A stretch of DNA of 64,000 nucleotides from Burkholderia territorii (GCF_902833055.1 NZ_CADFEJ010000001.1:682001-746000); one strand, 5' to 3'. Positions 18,972 through 27,990 are shown, counted from the first letter of the stretch. Notes: a model not told the origin generated them from the sequence alone. Program-made: numbers and translations.

Positions 18972-20042
18972 TCAAGCGACCCATTCGGCCCACAGCATCG
19001 TCAGCACCGTCATCAGCGCCGGGCCGACGAACAGCCCGATCAGCCCGAACGTCTCGGCACCGCCGAGGATACCGAACAGCACGAGCAGGAACGGCAGGCG
19101 GGTCGAGTTGCCGATCAGCACCGGCCGCACGAAATGCTCGGCGACGAACACGACCACGAAGCCGAGCACCAGCACCACGACGGCCCACACGGTCGCACCC
19201 TGCACGAACAGCCAGAGCGCCGCGCCGCAGAACACGATCGGCGCGCAGAACGGCAACATCGCCGCGACGGCCGTGACGAGGCCGAGCAGCGCCGCATGCG
19301 GAACACCCGCGAGTGCATACGCGACGCCGAGTATGGCACCCTCGCCCAGCCCGACGACGACCAGCCCCGTCACCGTGCCGTACACGGCCGCCACCATCCG
19401 TTCGATCAGGGCCGCGCCGCCGCGCCCGAACGCACGCTCCGCGCCCTGCAGCAACGCGCCCGACAACTTGTGGCCGGCCCTCATGATCACGAACAGCGTG
19501 ACGAGCATGAAGCCGAACTCGAACAGCGCATGCACGAGCTTCGTGCCGAACTGCCGCCCGAACGCGATGAATTTCTCGCCGCTCGCGCCATGCATCGCGG
19601 TGGCCGCGTGCAGCGGATGGCCGAGATTGGCCTGCCACCACTCGGTGATCTGGGCGGCGCCGTACGGCAGCCGGCCGACGACGTCCGGCAGCGGAATGCC
19701 GTTGTCCTGGATCGAGTGCAGCCAGACGCGCAGGTCATGCGCCTGCGAGATCGCCTGGCCCAGTGCGATGACGACCGGCAGCACGACCAGCAGCGATACG
19801 CCCGCGGTGATCGCGGTCGCGATCAGCGTCGGCCGATCGCGAAACCAGCGGTCCGATTCGAAGCGTTTCAGCAACGGCCACAACGCGATCGCGATCACGC
19901 AGGCCCACGCGATGGCGGGAAGGAAATCGCGGATCACCCACAGCGCAAGCGCGAGCAGCGCCGCATACAGCACGGCGCGGGCGACCTGCTGCGCACGCGG
20001 CCGCGCGGCGGAATCCTGGGAAGGCGAGACATGTGCGCGCAT
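18972..20042 (-). CDS. AI-2E family transporter (YdiK/PerM-like permease)
   Basis: A 356-residue polytopic membrane protein. Paired helices lie near the N-terminus (about 18-75), then a soluble segment (about 100-175), then five or six helices. The loop GLGEGAILGVAYALAGVPHA and the segment FGLIGLFVGPALMTVLTMLW are hallmarks of the AI-2E/UPF0118 family. Family members export varied small molecules or sodium; AI-2 transport is demonstrated for very few. An upstream intrinsic terminator isolates it from the preceding same-strand operon, so it needs its own promoter within about 20 bases of leader or in the terminator region. Confidence 0.87.
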   Translation of the reverse strand: MRAHVSPSQDSAARPRAQQVARAVLYAALLALALWVIRDFLPAIAWACVIAIALWPLLKRFESDRWFRDRPTLIATAITAGVSLLVVLPVVIALGQAISQAHDLRVWLHSIQDNGIPLPDVVGRLPYGAAQITEWWQANLGHPLHAATAMHGASGEKFIAFGRQFGTKLVHALFEFGFMLVTLFVIMRAGHKLSGALLQGAERAFGRGGAALIERMVAAVYGTVTGLVVVGLGEGAILGVAYALAGVPHAALLGLVTAVAAMLPFCAPIVFCGAALWLFVQGATVWAVVVLVLGFVVVFVAEHFVRPVLIGNSTRLPFLLVLFGILGGAETFGLIGLFVGPALMTVLTMLWAEWVA

Positions 20043-20060
20043 GGCACCTCTGTCGAAATG

Positions 20061-20106
20061 AAAAATGGCGGTTCGTGCCGGCCGAGGGCCGGTGCGAACC
20101 GCCATT
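20061..20106 (-). terminator. Strong intrinsic terminator after the Old Yellow Enzyme gene
   Basis: On the minus strand a long hairpin has arms at 20095-20106 and 20064-20075 that pair perfectly (AATGGCGGTTCG and its complement). The stem continues inward through two mispaired positions (G-U in the plus-strand sense) and six more pairs to a 3-nt loop. Five T residues (complement of 20061-20065) follow. It lies 95 bases after the stop at 20201 and would end transcripts of the oxidoreductase operon. Confidence 0.85.
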
Positions 20107-20200
20107 CTATCCATCGATACAGCTGCGGCATGCGTACGCGATGCCAAGCATTGTCAAATGCGCGCCGCACGTCGCGCGCGCGGCACGGTGCGTCGTGCGC

Positions 20201-21310
20201 TCAGGCCACCTTGTCGGCGACGCGATAGCGTTCGAGCCAGTGTGCGTACGGCGCAGGCAGTGTCCACGACGGACGCTCGACGCCGAGCTGCCTGGCTGCG
20301 TAGTACGGCCAGTGCGGATCGGCCAGATGCGCGCGGCCGACCATCACGAGGTCGAGCTGCCGTTCGGCGACGACACGCTCGGCCAGTTGCGGCGTGTCGA
20401 TCCCCCACGCGGACGACACCGGCAGGCCGGCCTCGCGGCGCACGCGCTCCGCGATCGGCGCGAGGAATGCAGGCCCCCACGGAATGCGCGCGTCGGGCGT
20501 CGAGAAGCCGACCGACACGCTCAGCATGTCGAGGCCTTCCTGCTTCATCCGCTGCGTGAGCGCGATCGATTCGGCGAGCGTCTCTTCGTCGCGGCCGTCG
20601 TATTCGATCACGCCGAGACGCGCGGTCAGCGGCAGGTGCTCCGGCCAGACCTGGCGGACGGCCTTCAGCGTGTCGACGAGGAAACGGCCGCGGTTTTCGG
20701 CCGAGCCGCCGTACTCGTCGTCGCGCCGGTTCGAATGCACGGAGAAGAAGCTCTGGCCGAGATAGCCGTGCGCGAAGTGCAGCTCGAGCCATTCGAAGCC
20801 GAGGTCGCGGGCGCGCTTCGCGGATGCGACGAAGTCGGCCTGCACGCGTGCGATGTCGTCGTGCGTCATCGCGCGCGGCGTCTTCGGCAAATGCGCGCCG
20901 AACGGCACGGCCGACGGTGCGATGGTCTGCCAGCCACGCGGATCGCCGTCGGCGATGTGGTCGTCGCCTTCCCACGGACGGTTCGCGCTCGCCTTGCGGC
21001 CCGCATGCGCGATCTGGATGCCCGGCACCGCGCCGGCCGCCTTGATCGCCGCGACCGACGGCGCGAACGCCTCGGCCTGCGCATCGGTCCACAACCCGGC
21101 GCAGCCCGGCGTGATGCGGCCTTCCGGCGACACGGCGGTCGCCTCCGCGATCACGAGGCCCGCGCCGCCGCGCGCGATGCCGGCCAGATGCACGTGATGC
21201 CAGTCGTTGACGACGCCGTCTTCGGCGACGTACTGGCACATCGGCGGCACCGCGATACGGTTGCGCAGCGTGACATCCTTGAGTTTGAACGGTTCGAACA
21301 GGGCAGACAT
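20201..21310 (-). CDS. NADH:flavin oxidoreductase, Old Yellow Enzyme (YqjM-like)
   Basis: A 369-residue FMN-dependent ene-reductase that reduces activated C=C bonds or electrophiles with NAD(P)H. The barrel starts FEPFKLKDVTLRNRI, and redox-tuning C25 in PPMCQY is the hallmark of the YqjM/thermophilic-like class. IQIAHAGRKAS supplies FMN-binding residues and the substrate-binding His pair is in LHFAHGYLGQSFFS. VSSAWGIDTPQLAE and DLVMVGRAHLADP form the phosphate site. It follows a DJ-1/PfpI gene (144-base gap) on the same strand. With NemR-like operators upstream, the pair looks like an electrophile-detoxification operon. Confidence 0.92.
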   Translation of the reverse strand: MSALFEPFKLKDVTLRNRIAVPPMCQYVAEDGVVNDWHHVHLAGIARGGAGLVIAEATAVSPEGRITPGCAGLWTDAQAEAFAPSVAAIKAAGAVPGIQIAHAGRKASANRPWEGDDHIADGDPRGWQTIAPSAVPFGAHLPKTPRAMTHDDIARVQADFVASAKRARDLGFEWLELHFAHGYLGQSFFSVHSNRRDDEYGGSAENRGRFLVDTLKAVRQVWPEHLPLTARLGVIEYDGRDEETLAESIALTQRMKQEGLDMLSVSVGFSTPDARIPWGPAFLAPIAERVRREAGLPVSSAWGIDTPQLAERVVAERQLDLVMVGRAHLADPHWPYYAARQLGVERPSWTLPAPYAHWLERYRVADKVA

Positions 21311-21454
21311 CCACCACTCCTTTGCTTGGTTCTACGAAACGACTGGATGAGCCGTCGTGCGGTGCGCACGGCGGAACGAGTCAGGCCGCCGCCGGGCCGG
21401 TCGCGCCCGACGACGGAAACGGCGCGGTGCCGGTCACGCCGGCAGCGCGCCGGC

Positions 21455-22141
21455 TTACTGGCGGCCGAGCTTCGCGAGCAGCGCCTCGGCAGCGGGCGCC
21501 GACGACGCGGGGTTCTGCCCGGTGATCAGCAGCCCGTCGGTGACGACATGCGGCGCCCAGTCGGCGCTGCGCTCGAACTGCGCACCGTTGGTCTTCAGCA
21601 TGTCCTCGACGAGGAACGGCACCACTTCCGTCAGCTCGACGGCCGCTTCCTCGCTGTTGGTGAAGCCCGTCGCACGTTTGCCGCGCACGACCGATTCGCC
21701 GGTCTTCGGATCCTTCACGTGGCGCAGCACGCCCGGCGCGTGGCACACGGCGGCAACCGGCTTGCCCGCCGCCAGCGCGCGCTCGATGAGGCCGATCGAG
21801 TGCAGGTCTTCGGCAAGGTCCCACAACGGGCCGTGCCCGCCCGGATAGAACAGTGCGTCGTAATCGTCGGCGGACACGTCGGCCAGCTTGTGCGTGGCCG
21901 CGAGCACGGCCTTGGCGGCCGGATCAGCGTCGAAGCGGCGCGTCGCGTCGGTCTGCGCCGACGGATCGCTGCTCTTCGGGTCGAGCGGCGGCTGGCCGCC
22001 CTTCGGCGACGCGAGCGTCAGCTCGACGCCCGCATCCTTGAACGCGTAGTACGGCGCGGCCAGTTCCTCGAGCCAGAAGCCGGTCTTCTTGCCGGTGTCG
22101 CCGAGCGTATCGTGCGAGGTCAGGACAACCAGAATCTTCAT
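21455..22141 (-). CDS. DJ-1/PfpI family protein (Hsp31-like glyoxalase or chaperone)
   Basis: A 228-residue class I glutamine-amidotransferase-like protein. GFWLEELAAPYYAF (about 21-34) carries the conserved Glu, and the nucleophile elbow AVCHAPG gives C133-H134. Together these indicate the type-1 DJ-1/Hsp31 group known for glutathione-independent glyoxalase or protein-repair activity. ATG 22141 follows a GGAGTG ribosome site. It is the first gene of a probable operon with the ene-reductase. Two TetR-type operators lie 161 and 295 bases upstream, matching the known link of NemR-type repressors with reactive-electrophile defence. Confidence 0.9.
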   Translation of the reverse strand: MKILVVLTSHDTLGDTGKKTGFWLEELAAPYYAFKDAGVELTLASPKGGQPPLDPKSSDPSAQTDATRRFDADPAAKAVLAATHKLADVSADDYDALFYPGGHGPLWDLAEDLHSIGLIERALAAGKPVAAVCHAPGVLRHVKDPKTGESVVRGKRATGFTNSEEAAVELTEVVPFLVEDMLKTNGAQFERSADWAPHVVTDGLLITGQNPASSAPAAEALLAKLGRQ

Positions 22142-22301
22142 GATCGGACACTCCTTCGAAATGGGGGAACGGGGCCGCGTCGCGACGGCAGCCAACGCGA
22201 CGCACGCCGCGTGCCGGGCGCCGACGGCGCGCCTGCCGGTTAGGCCGCTAGCGCGCGTCAACGTGCCGGCTCCGTACCGAAAAAATCTTGCGCGAGCCTA
22301 T

Positions 22302-22316
22302 TAGACCAGTCGTCTA
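22302..22316. promoter_or_regulatory. TetR/NemR-like operator, proximal copy
   Basis: TAGACCAGTCGTCTA is an inverted repeat of the form TAGAC-N5-GTCTA. Boxes of this type (TAGACC...GTCTA) are recognised by NemR-like TetR repressors that control ene-reductase and glyoxalase genes. It lies upstream of the DJ-1/ene-reductase operon, beside a TAATAG-like -10 on the minus strand. Confidence 0.65.
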
Positions 22317-22435
22317 GAGCAAGCGCGAAAAAAACGACGGCATCTCCTGCACCAGCATCGCAGCGCGATATGGCATTTTCGCGTCCGCTGGCAGGAGCGA
22401 CGTCGCATTCATGAGGCCGGATGATAGCGCCGGAT

Positions 22436-22450
22436 TAGACCGGTCGTCTA
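22436..22450. promoter_or_regulatory. TetR/NemR-like operator, distal copy
   Basis: TAGACCGGTCGTCTA is a second copy differing from the proximal one by a single base and centred 134 bp from it. Both lie in the 410-base gap between the DJ-1 gene start and the LacI gene end. That gap contains no other gene I can support, and no TetR gene adjoins it. Confidence 0.65.
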
Positions 22451-22551
22451 GAACACATGCATTCAGCCCTGTCACCGTCATGGCTTTTGCGCTGGAGCGC
22501 GTCCCGCGACGCTCATCGCCGATCGCGCTACAGTGCGTGCGGCCGCAGCGG

Positions 22552-23595
22552 TTAGCCGTTCAACGGCCCGTCGGTGTCGCCTGCGTCGATCGTCGGCATC
22601 TCGAGCCGATGCCCGCGAACGCCGTCGGCAAGCAGGCCCAGCATCAGGTCCGCCAGCGCACGCCCGGTCGCATGTCCGGTCGGCTGCACCACCGCCGTGA
22701 CCCGATGCGGATGCGCGATATCCGGCGGCACGCCGTCATAGACGATCAGCGACATGTCGCGGCCCAGCCGCAAGCCGCTGTCGGCCAGCGCGCGGAACGC
22801 CCCGCCACCCGCGATATTGTTGTCCACGAGCAGCGCCGTCGGCCGTTCGGCCAGCGCAAGCAGGGTCTGCGCGGCCTCGTGCCCGCCGTCTCGCGTAAAA
22901 GCACACTCGACGAGCAATGCCGGATCGGCGTCGATGCCGGCCTCGCGCAGCGCCGCGAGATAGCCGGCGCGACGCTGCATCGCGAAATTCAGCGACAGCG
23001 GTGCACTGATCATCGCGATCCGTCGATGACCGAAGCCGATCAGGCGGCGCACCGCATCGCGCGCGCCCGCTTCGTTGTCGAAATCGAACCATGCGTAAGG
23101 GTCGGCAGCTTGCGTCCGACCGTACGCGACGTACGGAAACGCATTCGAGCGCAGGTACGCGATGCGCGGATCGTCGACCAGCGTGCGCGCGACGATCAGC
23201 CCGTCGACGAGCCTGCCGTCGACCAGCCGGCGATACGTGTCGAACTCCGCATTCGGGCGCGCGGCCGCGATGATGAAGTCGAGGTTGCGCTCGCCGAGCC
23301 GCTCGGTAATGCCCGCAACGACTTCGCCGAAGCGCGGATCGCCAAGATCGCCGGCGCCGAACGGATACACGATGCCGATCGCATCGGCGCGCCCCGTCGC
23401 CAGCCGCCGCGCGGTCGGATCCGCGACATAGCCGAGTTCGCGCGCCGCCTTCATCACGCGCTCGCGGGTCGCCTCGCTCACGTCGTCGTAGCCGTTCAGC
23501 GCCCGACTGACCGTCGTGCGCGACAGCCCGAGCGCATCCGACAGCGCCTTCAGATTCACCTTCACGTCGCTCCTCGCGTTGTGCATGCCATTCAT
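22552..23595 (-). CDS. LacI family transcriptional repressor of the fructan genes
   Basis: A 347-residue LacI/GalR regulator. The N-terminal HTH and hinge (VNLKALSDALGLSRTTVSRA, then TARRLATGRADAIGIV) are followed by a periplasmic-binding-protein-like sensor domain with GHRRIAMI and LLVDNNIAGGGAFRAL. The start may be ATG 23595 or 23586 (both precede the HTH). It is divergent from the levansucrase gene, whose promoter carries two AAACCGGTTT operators, so it most likely represses levan synthesis and breakdown until a sugar inducer binds. The sugar is unknown; fructose, sucrose or a derivative is plausible. Confidence 0.9.
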   Translation of the reverse strand: MNGMHNARSDVKVNLKALSDALGLSRTTVSRALNGYDDVSEATRERVMKAARELGYVADPTARRLATGRADAIGIVYPFGAGDLGDPRFGEVVAGITERLGERNLDFIIAAARPNAEFDTYRRLVDGRLVDGLIVARTLVDDPRIAYLRSNAFPYVAYGRTQAADPYAWFDFDNEAGARDAVRRLIGFGHRRIAMISAPLSLNFAMQRRAGYLAALREAGIDADPALLVECAFTRDGGHEAAQTLLALAERPTALLVDNNIAGGGAFRALADSGLRLGRDMSLIVYDGVPPDIAHPHRVTAVVQPTGHATGRALADLMLGLLADGVRGHRLEMPTIDAGDTDGPLNG

Positions 23596-23657
23596 CTATC
23601 CCGTCTCGGCCGGCAATTATTTCCGAATGGCAGTTATTACCGTCAAATATTTATCTT

Positions 23658-23702
23658 TTGACGTCCAAACCGGTTTGAAATAGCATCCAAACCGGTTTGG
23701 AT
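23658..23702 (+). promoter_or_regulatory. Levansucrase promoter with two LacI-type operators
   Basis: A -35 TTGACG (23658-23663), a 17-base spacer and a -10 TAGCAT (23681-23686) form a convincing sigma-70 promoter. The palindrome CAAACCGGTTTG (23666-23677) fills the spacer. The larger perfect palindrome ATCCAAACCGGTTTGGAT (23685-23702) covers the expected transcription start. Centres are 22 bp apart, two helical turns, favouring side-by-side repressor binding. The symmetric centre CCGG with flanking AAA/TTT is typical of LacI-family sites. Confidence 0.85.
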
Positions 23703-23754
23703 TCGAATGCCATCTCAACAGTTCCCTTTCACCGTCAACGGAAACAACGCCGAC

Positions 23755-25341
23755 ATGACTTACTTTCCTTTTTGCCGCGCGACCGCAGCCAAACGTTTGC
23801 TCTTCGCTGGCGCGGCACTGGCCGCCTTCGCGTCCGCGTCATCCGTCGCGCATGCGCAAAGCACCGGCGCGCCCGCGCCCACGCCGCATACGCAGCAGGC
23901 CTACGATCCCGAAGGCACTTTCACGATGCGCTGGACCCGCGCGGACATCCGCCAGATCGTCGCGCAGTCGCACACGGCCGGCGCCGACAGGAACTCGCTG
24001 CCGCAGTCGCTGACGATGCCGGACATCCCGCAGGATTTCCCGCTGATCAACTCGAACGTATGGGTCTGGGATACCTGGCCGCTGGCCGACCTGCGCGCGA
24101 ACCAGCTCAGCTACAAGGGCTGGGAAGTGATCTTCTCGCTCACGGCCGATCCGCACGCCGGCTACACGTTCGACGATCGTCACGTCCATGCGCGCATCGG
24201 CTTCTTCTATCGCCGTGCCGGCATCCCCGCGTCGCAGCGTCCCGCGAACGGCGGCTGGACCTGGGGCGGCCACCTGTTCCCGGACGGCGCGAGCGTCAAG
24301 GTGTTCGGCACGTCGCCGATGACCAATAACGCCGAATGGTCGGGCTCGGCGCGGCTCACGCACGGCGACAACGTCAGCCTCTACTACACCGCGACCTCGT
24401 TCAACCGCTCGGCGCCCGGCGGCGCCGACATCACGCCGCCGCAGGCGATCATCACGCGCGCCGACGGCCACATCCATGCCGACGACAAGCACGTGTGGTT
24501 CAGCGGCTTCGACGATCACAAGGCGCTGCTGCAACCGGACGGCAACTACTACCAGACCGGCCAGCAAAACACCTACTTCTCGTTCCGCGATCCGTTCGTG
24601 TTCACCGACCCCGCGCATCCGGGCAAGACCTACATGGTGTTCGAAGGCAACACCGGCGGCCCGCGCGGCGCCCGCACCTGCACCGAGGCCGACCTCGGCT
24701 ACGCGCCGAACGATCCGCACCGGGAAGACCTCAACGCCGTGATGAACTCGGGCGCAGTGTATCAAAAGGCCAACGTCGGCCTCGCTGTCGCGACGAACCC
24801 GCAACTGACCGAATGGAAGTTCCTGCCGCCGATCCTGTCGGCGAACTGCGTCGACGACCAGACCGAGCGCCCGCAGATCTATCTAAAGGACGGCAAGTAC
24901 TACCTGTTCACGATCAGCCACCGCACGACGATGGCCGCGGGCGTCGACGGGCCGGATGGTGTCTACGGCTTCGTCGGCAACGGCATCCGGAGCGACTTCC
25001 TGCCGCTGAACGGCGGCAGCGGCCTCGTGCTCGGCAACCCGACCGACTTCTCCGCGCCGGCCGGCGCGCCGTATTCGCAGGACCCGAACCAGAACCCGCG
25101 CGAGTTCCAGTCGTATTCGCACTACGTGATGCCGGGCGGTCTCGTCGAGTCGTTCATCGATGCGATCGGCCCGCGTCGCGGCGGCACCCTTGCGCCGACC
25201 GTGAAGGTCAACATCAGCGGCACGTCGACGGCGGTCGACCGTGCATACGGACGCGGCGGCCTCGGCGGTTACGGCGACATCCCGGCGAATCTGCCGGCGA
25301 CCGGCGCCGACCACAACGGCGGCCCCGGCACCCGTCCGTAA
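23755..25341 (+). CDS. Levansucrase (GH68), secreted
   Basis: A 528-residue sucrose 6-fructosyltransferase that polymerises levan from sucrose. After a signal peptide (about residues 1-35, ending AHA) the five-bladed propeller carries nucleophile D106 (VWVWDTWPL), transition-state stabiliser D279 (FRDPF) and acid/base E371 (DQTERPQIY). Spacings of 173 and 92 residues match the gram-negative levansucrase LsdA. I chose ATG 23755, which has GGAAAC upstream, over ATG 23707, which would leave only about 14 bases of leader and spoil the signal peptide. It is followed by a GH32 enzyme and controlled by the adjacent LacI protein. Confidence 0.94.
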   Translation: MTYFPFCRATAAKRLLFAGAALAAFASASSVAHAQSTGAPAPTPHTQQAYDPEGTFTMRWTRADIRQIVAQSHTAGADRNSLPQSLTMPDIPQDFPLINSNVWVWDTWPLADLRANQLSYKGWEVIFSLTADPHAGYTFDDRHVHARIGFFYRRAGIPASQRPANGGWTWGGHLFPDGASVKVFGTSPMTNNAEWSGSARLTHGDNVSLYYTATSFNRSAPGGADITPPQAIITRADGHIHADDKHVWFSGFDDHKALLQPDGNYYQTGQQNTYFSFRDPFVFTDPAHPGKTYMVFEGNTGGPRGARTCTEADLGYAPNDPHREDLNAVMNSGAVYQKANVGLAVATNPQLTEWKFLPPILSANCVDDQTERPQIYLKDGKYYLFTISHRTTMAAGVDGPDGVYGFVGNGIRSDFLPLNGGSGLVLGNPTDFSAPAGAPYSQDPNQNPREFQSYSHYVMPGGLVESFIDAIGPRRGGTLAPTVKVNISGTSTAVDRAYGRGGLGGYGDIPANLPATGADHNGGPGTRP

Positions 25342-25507
25342 CGGGCGCGCACGAACGCTGCGGGCACCGCCCGCCAGCGTCGAGGCGGCGCATGTCGCGC
25401 GTGTCGCGTGTGCACCGCCTCCCTCCTTCGCAGAATCGCGCATGCCGCCGCTGCAAGCGGCATGCGCGCTCCTTCCCCGCTTCGCGCGCCGAAGCACGGA
25501 ACCCCGC

Positions 25508-27163
25508 ATGAGATCGACGTTTTTTCGCTTTTACTTCCGGATGACCGGGCTGCTGCTCGCGTGTGCGGCAAGCGCGACCTGCTCGCACGCCGCAGCCGCG
25601 CGCTGCGGCACACCGCCCGCCGACGGCACGCCGCAATGGCGACCGGCCGTGCATTACACGCCGCAACGCAACTGGATGAACGATCCGAACGGCCTCGTCT
25701 ACGAGAACGGCCGCTATCACCTGTTCTACCAGTACAACCCGCTCGGCCATGACTGGGGCAACATGTCGTGGGGCCATGCGACCAGCACCGACCTCGTCCA
25801 CTGGCGCGAGCAGCCGGTCGCGATGCGCGCGAACGCGACGGAGGAAATCTTCTCCGGCTCGATCGTCGCCGACACGCGCAACACTTCCGGCCTCGGCGCG
25901 CCGGGCGAGACGCCGCTGGTCGCGCTTTACACGAGCGTCTACAAGGACGGCTCGGGTCACGCGCCCGGCACGCAGGCGCAGTCGCTCGCTTACAGCGTCG
26001 ACCACGGCGCGACGTGGCGGCCCTACGCGCACAACCCCGTGCTCACGCTCGATCCCGAGGCGAAGCAGTTCCGCGATCCGAAGGTGTCGTGGTATGCGCC
26101 GGGACGCTACTGGCTGATGACGACCGTGGTCGCGGACGCGCAGGTCGTGAAGCTCTATCGATCCGACGACCTGATTCACTGGTCGTTCCTGAGCGACTTC
26201 ACGCTGCCGGACGTGCCGCATGCGGGCGCGCTGTGGGAAATGCCCGACCTGGTGCCGCTGCCCGTCGACGACGATCCGCGGCACATCAAGTGGGTGATGA
26301 TCGTCAACGTCAACCCGTGGTCGATCGCCGGCGGCTCGGGCGCGATGTATTTCGTCGGCGACTTCGACGGTCGCACGTTTACGCCTGACCGCGTCGCGCC
26401 GGCCGGTTCCGATCCCGCGCGATTCCGCTGGGTCGATCACGGCGCCGATTTCTACGCCGCCGGCACGTTCTCCGGCGCGCCGGGCACACGGCCCGTCGCG
26501 ATCGCGTGGATGAGCAACTGGGATTACGCGGCCAAAGTGCCGACGGCGCCGTGGCGCGGCGCGGCGACGTTGCCGCGCGAATTCGCGCTGAAGACGATCG
26601 GCGGCGAACCGACGCTCGTCGTGACGCCGGCCGCCGCGTTCGATGCGTGGGCCGACGGGCGGCCCGCCGTGCATGAAGGCGACCTGAACGTCGAGTCCGC
26701 GACGCGCGCGCTGTCGGACGCCACGCGCGGCGTCGCCCAGCGCATCACTGTGACGATCGCGCCGCGGCACGCGGCCCGCGCGGGCCTGATCGTTCGACGA
26801 TCGGCGGATGGGTCGATCGGCACCCGGATCGTGTACGACACGGCGAAGCGCACGCTGACGCTCGACCGCTCGCGCGCCGGCGCAACGGCTTTCGCCGGCA
26901 CGTTCAGCCGCGAGCACATCGTCGATCTGCCACTCGAGCATGGGCAGCTGCGGCTCGAAATCGTCGTCGATCGCGGATCGGTCGAGGTGTTCGCGAACGG
27001 CGGCCGCGTCGCGCTGACGGACCTGATCTTTCCGCCGCTCGATGCGGACCGCGTCGCCGTGTTCGCCGAACACGGCAGCGCGACGTTCTCGGGGCTGACG
27101 GTGACGCAGCTTCACGGCCCCGATCGCGCCGACGAGGTTCATGACGTCTGTGCATCGCGCTAG
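25508..27163 (+). CDS. GH32 exo-fructanase (levanase / fructan beta-fructosidase), secreted
   Basis: A 551-residue glycoside hydrolase. A signal peptide (about 1-30) is followed by the GH32 propeller with nucleophile D59 in WMNDPNG, stabiliser D190 in FRDPKV and acid/base E244 in WEMPD. A C-terminal beta-sandwich (about 390-545) includes GSVEVFANGGRVALTDLIF. It releases fructose from levan or inulin. It lies 166 bases after levansucrase with no terminator visible between, so the two probably form one LacI-controlled operon, like lsdA-lsdB of Gluconacetobacter: one enzyme builds levan, the other mobilises it. Confidence 0.93.
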   Translation: MRSTFFRFYFRMTGLLLACAASATCSHAAAARCGTPPADGTPQWRPAVHYTPQRNWMNDPNGLVYENGRYHLFYQYNPLGHDWGNMSWGHATSTDLVHWREQPVAMRANATEEIFSGSIVADTRNTSGLGAPGETPLVALYTSVYKDGSGHAPGTQAQSLAYSVDHGATWRPYAHNPVLTLDPEAKQFRDPKVSWYAPGRYWLMTTVVADAQVVKLYRSDDLIHWSFLSDFTLPDVPHAGALWEMPDLVPLPVDDDPRHIKWVMIVNVNPWSIAGGSGAMYFVGDFDGRTFTPDRVAPAGSDPARFRWVDHGADFYAAGTFSGAPGTRPVAIAWMSNWDYAAKVPTAPWRGAATLPREFALKTIGGEPTLVVTPAAAFDAWADGRPAVHEGDLNVESATRALSDATRGVAQRITVTIAPRHAARAGLIVRRSADGSIGTRIVYDTAKRTLTLDRSRAGATAFAGTFSREHIVDLPLEHGQLRLEIVVDRGSVEVFANGGRVALTDLIFPPLDADRVAVFAEHGSATFSGLTVTQLHGPDRADEVHDVCASR

Positions 27164-27189
27164 CGATGCGATCGCACGGCAAGGCTCGG

Positions 27190-27212
27190 CGGCCCGACAT
27201 CGCGTCGGGCCG
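27190..27212. terminator. Terminator-like hairpin between levanase and SDR genes
   Basis: A perfect 9-bp stem (CGGCCCGAC / GTCGGGCCG) with the 5-nt loop ATCGC sits between the convergent stops at 27163 and 27241. There is no T-tract on either side. It probably marks transcript ends of both units. Confidence 0.5.
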
Positions 27213-27240
27213 TGGCCGTGCAGCCCCGCCGGTCATGCGC

Positions 27241-27990
27241 TCAGAGCAGACCCATCCCGCCCGACGCGATGATTTCCGCGCCGACGATGAACGCGGACTC
27301 CGGCGCGCTCAGGTGCAGCACGGTCGACGCGATTTCGTCCGGCGTGCCGAACCGGCCGATCGGGACGAGGCCCTTGATCTTGTCCGCCGTCTCGTCGAGC
27401 GTCGCCGCGTCGAGCCCGAGCTTGCCGTACAGCGGCGTCTGGACCGGGCCGGGGCTGACCACGTTCACCCGCACGCCGTGCGGCAGCAGCTCCGTCGACA
27501 ACGTCTTTGCGAACGAATTCACCGCCGCCTTGCTCGCCGCATACACCGACGAACCCGGCATCCCGATATGCGCGTTGATCGAGCCATTGATCACGATCGA
27601 CGCACCGCGGTTCAGCAGCGGCACGAGCGCCTGGATCTGGAAATAGGCGCCCTTCACGTTCGTGTCGAATACGAGGTCCCACAACGCCTCGTCGATATCC
27701 GCGAACGGCGCGAGCTTCGCGACGCCCGCGTTGATGAACACGGCGTCGAGCCGCGCGCCGGAGGCCGCGATCGCGTCGGCCAGCGCCCGCGCCGACGCGA
27801 CGCTGCCGGCCTCGTTGCGGATCGCGAGCGCACCGTCGCCGAGCGACTCGCGTGCGGCGGCGAGCGTCTGCTCGTCGCGACCGGTGATGATGACCCGCGC
27901 GCCTTCGGCCGCGAATGCGCGTGCGGCCGCCAGGCCGATGCCGCTGTTGCCGCCCGTGACGAGGACCGTTTTTCCTTCGAAGCGTTGCAT
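27241..27990 (-). CDS. SDR family oxidoreductase
   Basis: A 249-residue classical short-chain dehydrogenase. The cofactor motif TGGNSGIG is at about residues 13-20, with INAG (in place of NNAG) near residue 86, the catalytic Ser in INGSIN, and Y150-K154 (YAASK). The Arg after the cofactor strand (ITGRDE) hints at NADP preference. The start follows an excellent AGGAGA site. A 25-base inverted repeat 84-108 bases upstream and a LysR gene upstream on the same strand suggest LysR-activated expression. Substrate unknown. Confidence 0.9.
   Translation of the reverse strand: MQRFEGKTVLVTGGNSGIGLAAARAFAAEGARVIITGRDEQTLAAARESLGDGALAIRNEAGSVASARALADAIAASGARLDAVFINAGVAKLAPFADIDEALWDLVFDTNVKGAYFQIQALVPLLNRGASIVINGSINAHIGMPGSSVYAASKAAVNSFAKTLSTELLPHGVRVNVVSPGPVQTPLYGKLGLDAATLDETADKIKGLVPIGRFGTPDEIASTVLHLSAPESAFIVGAEIIASGGMGLL

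Noticed and set aside
20033-22243. 736-codon plus-strand open frame across the ene-reductase and DJ-1 genes
   Set aside because: It spans two well-supported minus-strand genes, a terminator and their gap, and its translation is Arg-rich without domains.
23707-23754. ATG 23707 as the levansucrase start
   Set aside because: It lies about 14 bases after the predicted transcription start and just past the operator, has no ribosome site, and adds a polar stretch in front of the signal peptide.
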